64,000 nucleotides of DNA from SSC3 sp963769585 (GTDB taxonomy: Bacteria; Actinomycetota; Actinomycetes; Propionibacteriales; Nocardioidaceae). The stretch covers positions 372,001 through 436,000 of the forward strand of contig CAVYMJ010000006.1 in NCBI GenBank assembly GCA_963769585.1. Reading direction: 5' to 3'. Of the stretch, positions 63,736-64,000 are shown piece after piece (the first letter of the stretch is position 1; each line of letters begins with the position of its first letter). The translations under genes and the position numbers were made by a program. The notes beneath the pieces are model-generated. The model saw only the letters and a program-made list of their open reading frames with translations, was not told where the DNA came from and searched no databases.

Positions 63736-64000
63736 TCAGACCTTGACTTTGCTACGGCTGGTGAGAGTCGCAGCGAGGGCCACGAGAGCGGCTGCCGCAG
63801 CAACCTGCCAGGCATGCCGCCACCAGTCGAAGCCCGCCGTGTTGCCGTCGAAGTTGAACAGCACGACGTACAGCAGGTTGCCCAGGAAGATGCCTCCGAC
63901 GCCACACAGGACCGTCAGCCACAGCGGCGTCTTGTCGCGGTCGCCAGGTGCGAAGGCCTTGCCGATCAGGCCGATGATCGTGCCGCCGACGATCAGTGTG
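63736..64000 (-). CDS. GlsB/YeaQ/YmgE-like membrane protein, C-terminal part
   Basis: This is the end of a small membrane protein whose start lies beyond the right edge. The visible 87 residues read LIVGGTIIGLIGKAFAPGDR, then LWLTVLCGVGGIFLGNLLYV, VLFNFD, WWRHAWQVAAAAALVALAAT and the tail SRSKVKV. The Gly-rich GTIIGLIGK helix followed by a GGIFLGN-like helix is the transglycosylase-associated (YeaQ/YmgE) pattern of stress-linked membrane proteins. The third helix and basic end are as in longer actinobacterial forms. The family is a reasonable fit but is seen from a fragment only. Confidence 0.75.
   Translation of the reverse strand, partial: TLIVGGTIIGLIGKAFAPGDRDKTPLWLTVLCGVGGIFLGNLLYVVLFNFDGNTAGFDWWRHAWQVAAAAALVALAATLTSRSKVKV

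Overview
The window looks like chromosome from a high-GC actinobacterium, most likely a Nocardioidaceae (Nocardioides-like) member. That placement is an inference. It rests on the very high GC content, frequent GTG starts, a mycothiol gene (mshB), the succinylase branch of diaminopimelate synthesis (dapC, dapD, dapE), a sigE-rseA-htrA-tatB-mrp neighbourhood arranged much as around Mycobacterium Rv1220c-Rv1232c, and many promoters that appear to give leaderless mRNAs (a TANNNT hexamer 6-7 nt before the start codon). About 72 protein genes are supported. No tRNA, rRNA, CRISPR array, insertion sequence or prophage was seen.

Layout. 0-12 kb is an accessory-looking stretch with several gaps: a cut LuxR/LAL regulator, a VOC protein, a berberine-bridge-type FAD oxidase, a DUF5701-like protein, a secreted subtilase, an Eis-type acetyltransferase, a TetR regulator, an unknown gene behind a strikingly AT-rich leader, an M1 metallopeptidase and a MutT protein. 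12-28 kb holds conserved actinobacterial genes: mshB, a VanW protein, a CG3035-type acetyltransferase, ferredoxin, dapC, two tandem small Sm/Hfq-like proteins, a cell-wall hydrolase-like protein, dapD, dapE, a LOG-family protein, a DivIVA-like protein, tag, an enoyl-CoA hydratase, a DUF3117-like protein and leucyl aminopeptidase. 28-35 kb is the envelope-stress block: an O-methyltransferase divergent from sigE, then rseA and htrA, facing tatB, mrp, a DUF1003 protein and a CBS/MgtE-N protein.

37-57 kb is the most interesting part. A malyl-CoA lyase gene (mcl/citE) stands at the left, and an acyl-CoA dehydrogenase and a MaoC hydratase stand at the right. These three resemble the ethylmalonyl-CoA pathway set. 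They are separated by about 16 kb of cell-surface genes: three sulfotransferase-like proteins, two family-2 glycosyltransferases, a LicD-methyltransferase fusion, a large DUF6077-like membrane protein, DUF2304- and DUF6752-like partners, and three secreted proteins with nuclease-type domains. Two of those secreted proteins carry degenerate enzyme domains fused to an endonuclease/exonuclease/phosphatase domain. A plausible reading is a machine that builds and decorates a sulfated surface glycan alongside secreted nucleases or phosphodiesterases.

57-64 kb returns to conserved genes: NUDIX, DUF6758-like, a PHP phosphoesterase, MarC, ParA, an L,D-transpeptidase, a RhlE-type helicase, a ferritin-like protein and a cut membrane protein. 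Three arrays of short, mutually related tandem repeats lie directly after stop codons at 35.6, 56.2 and 57.1 kb.
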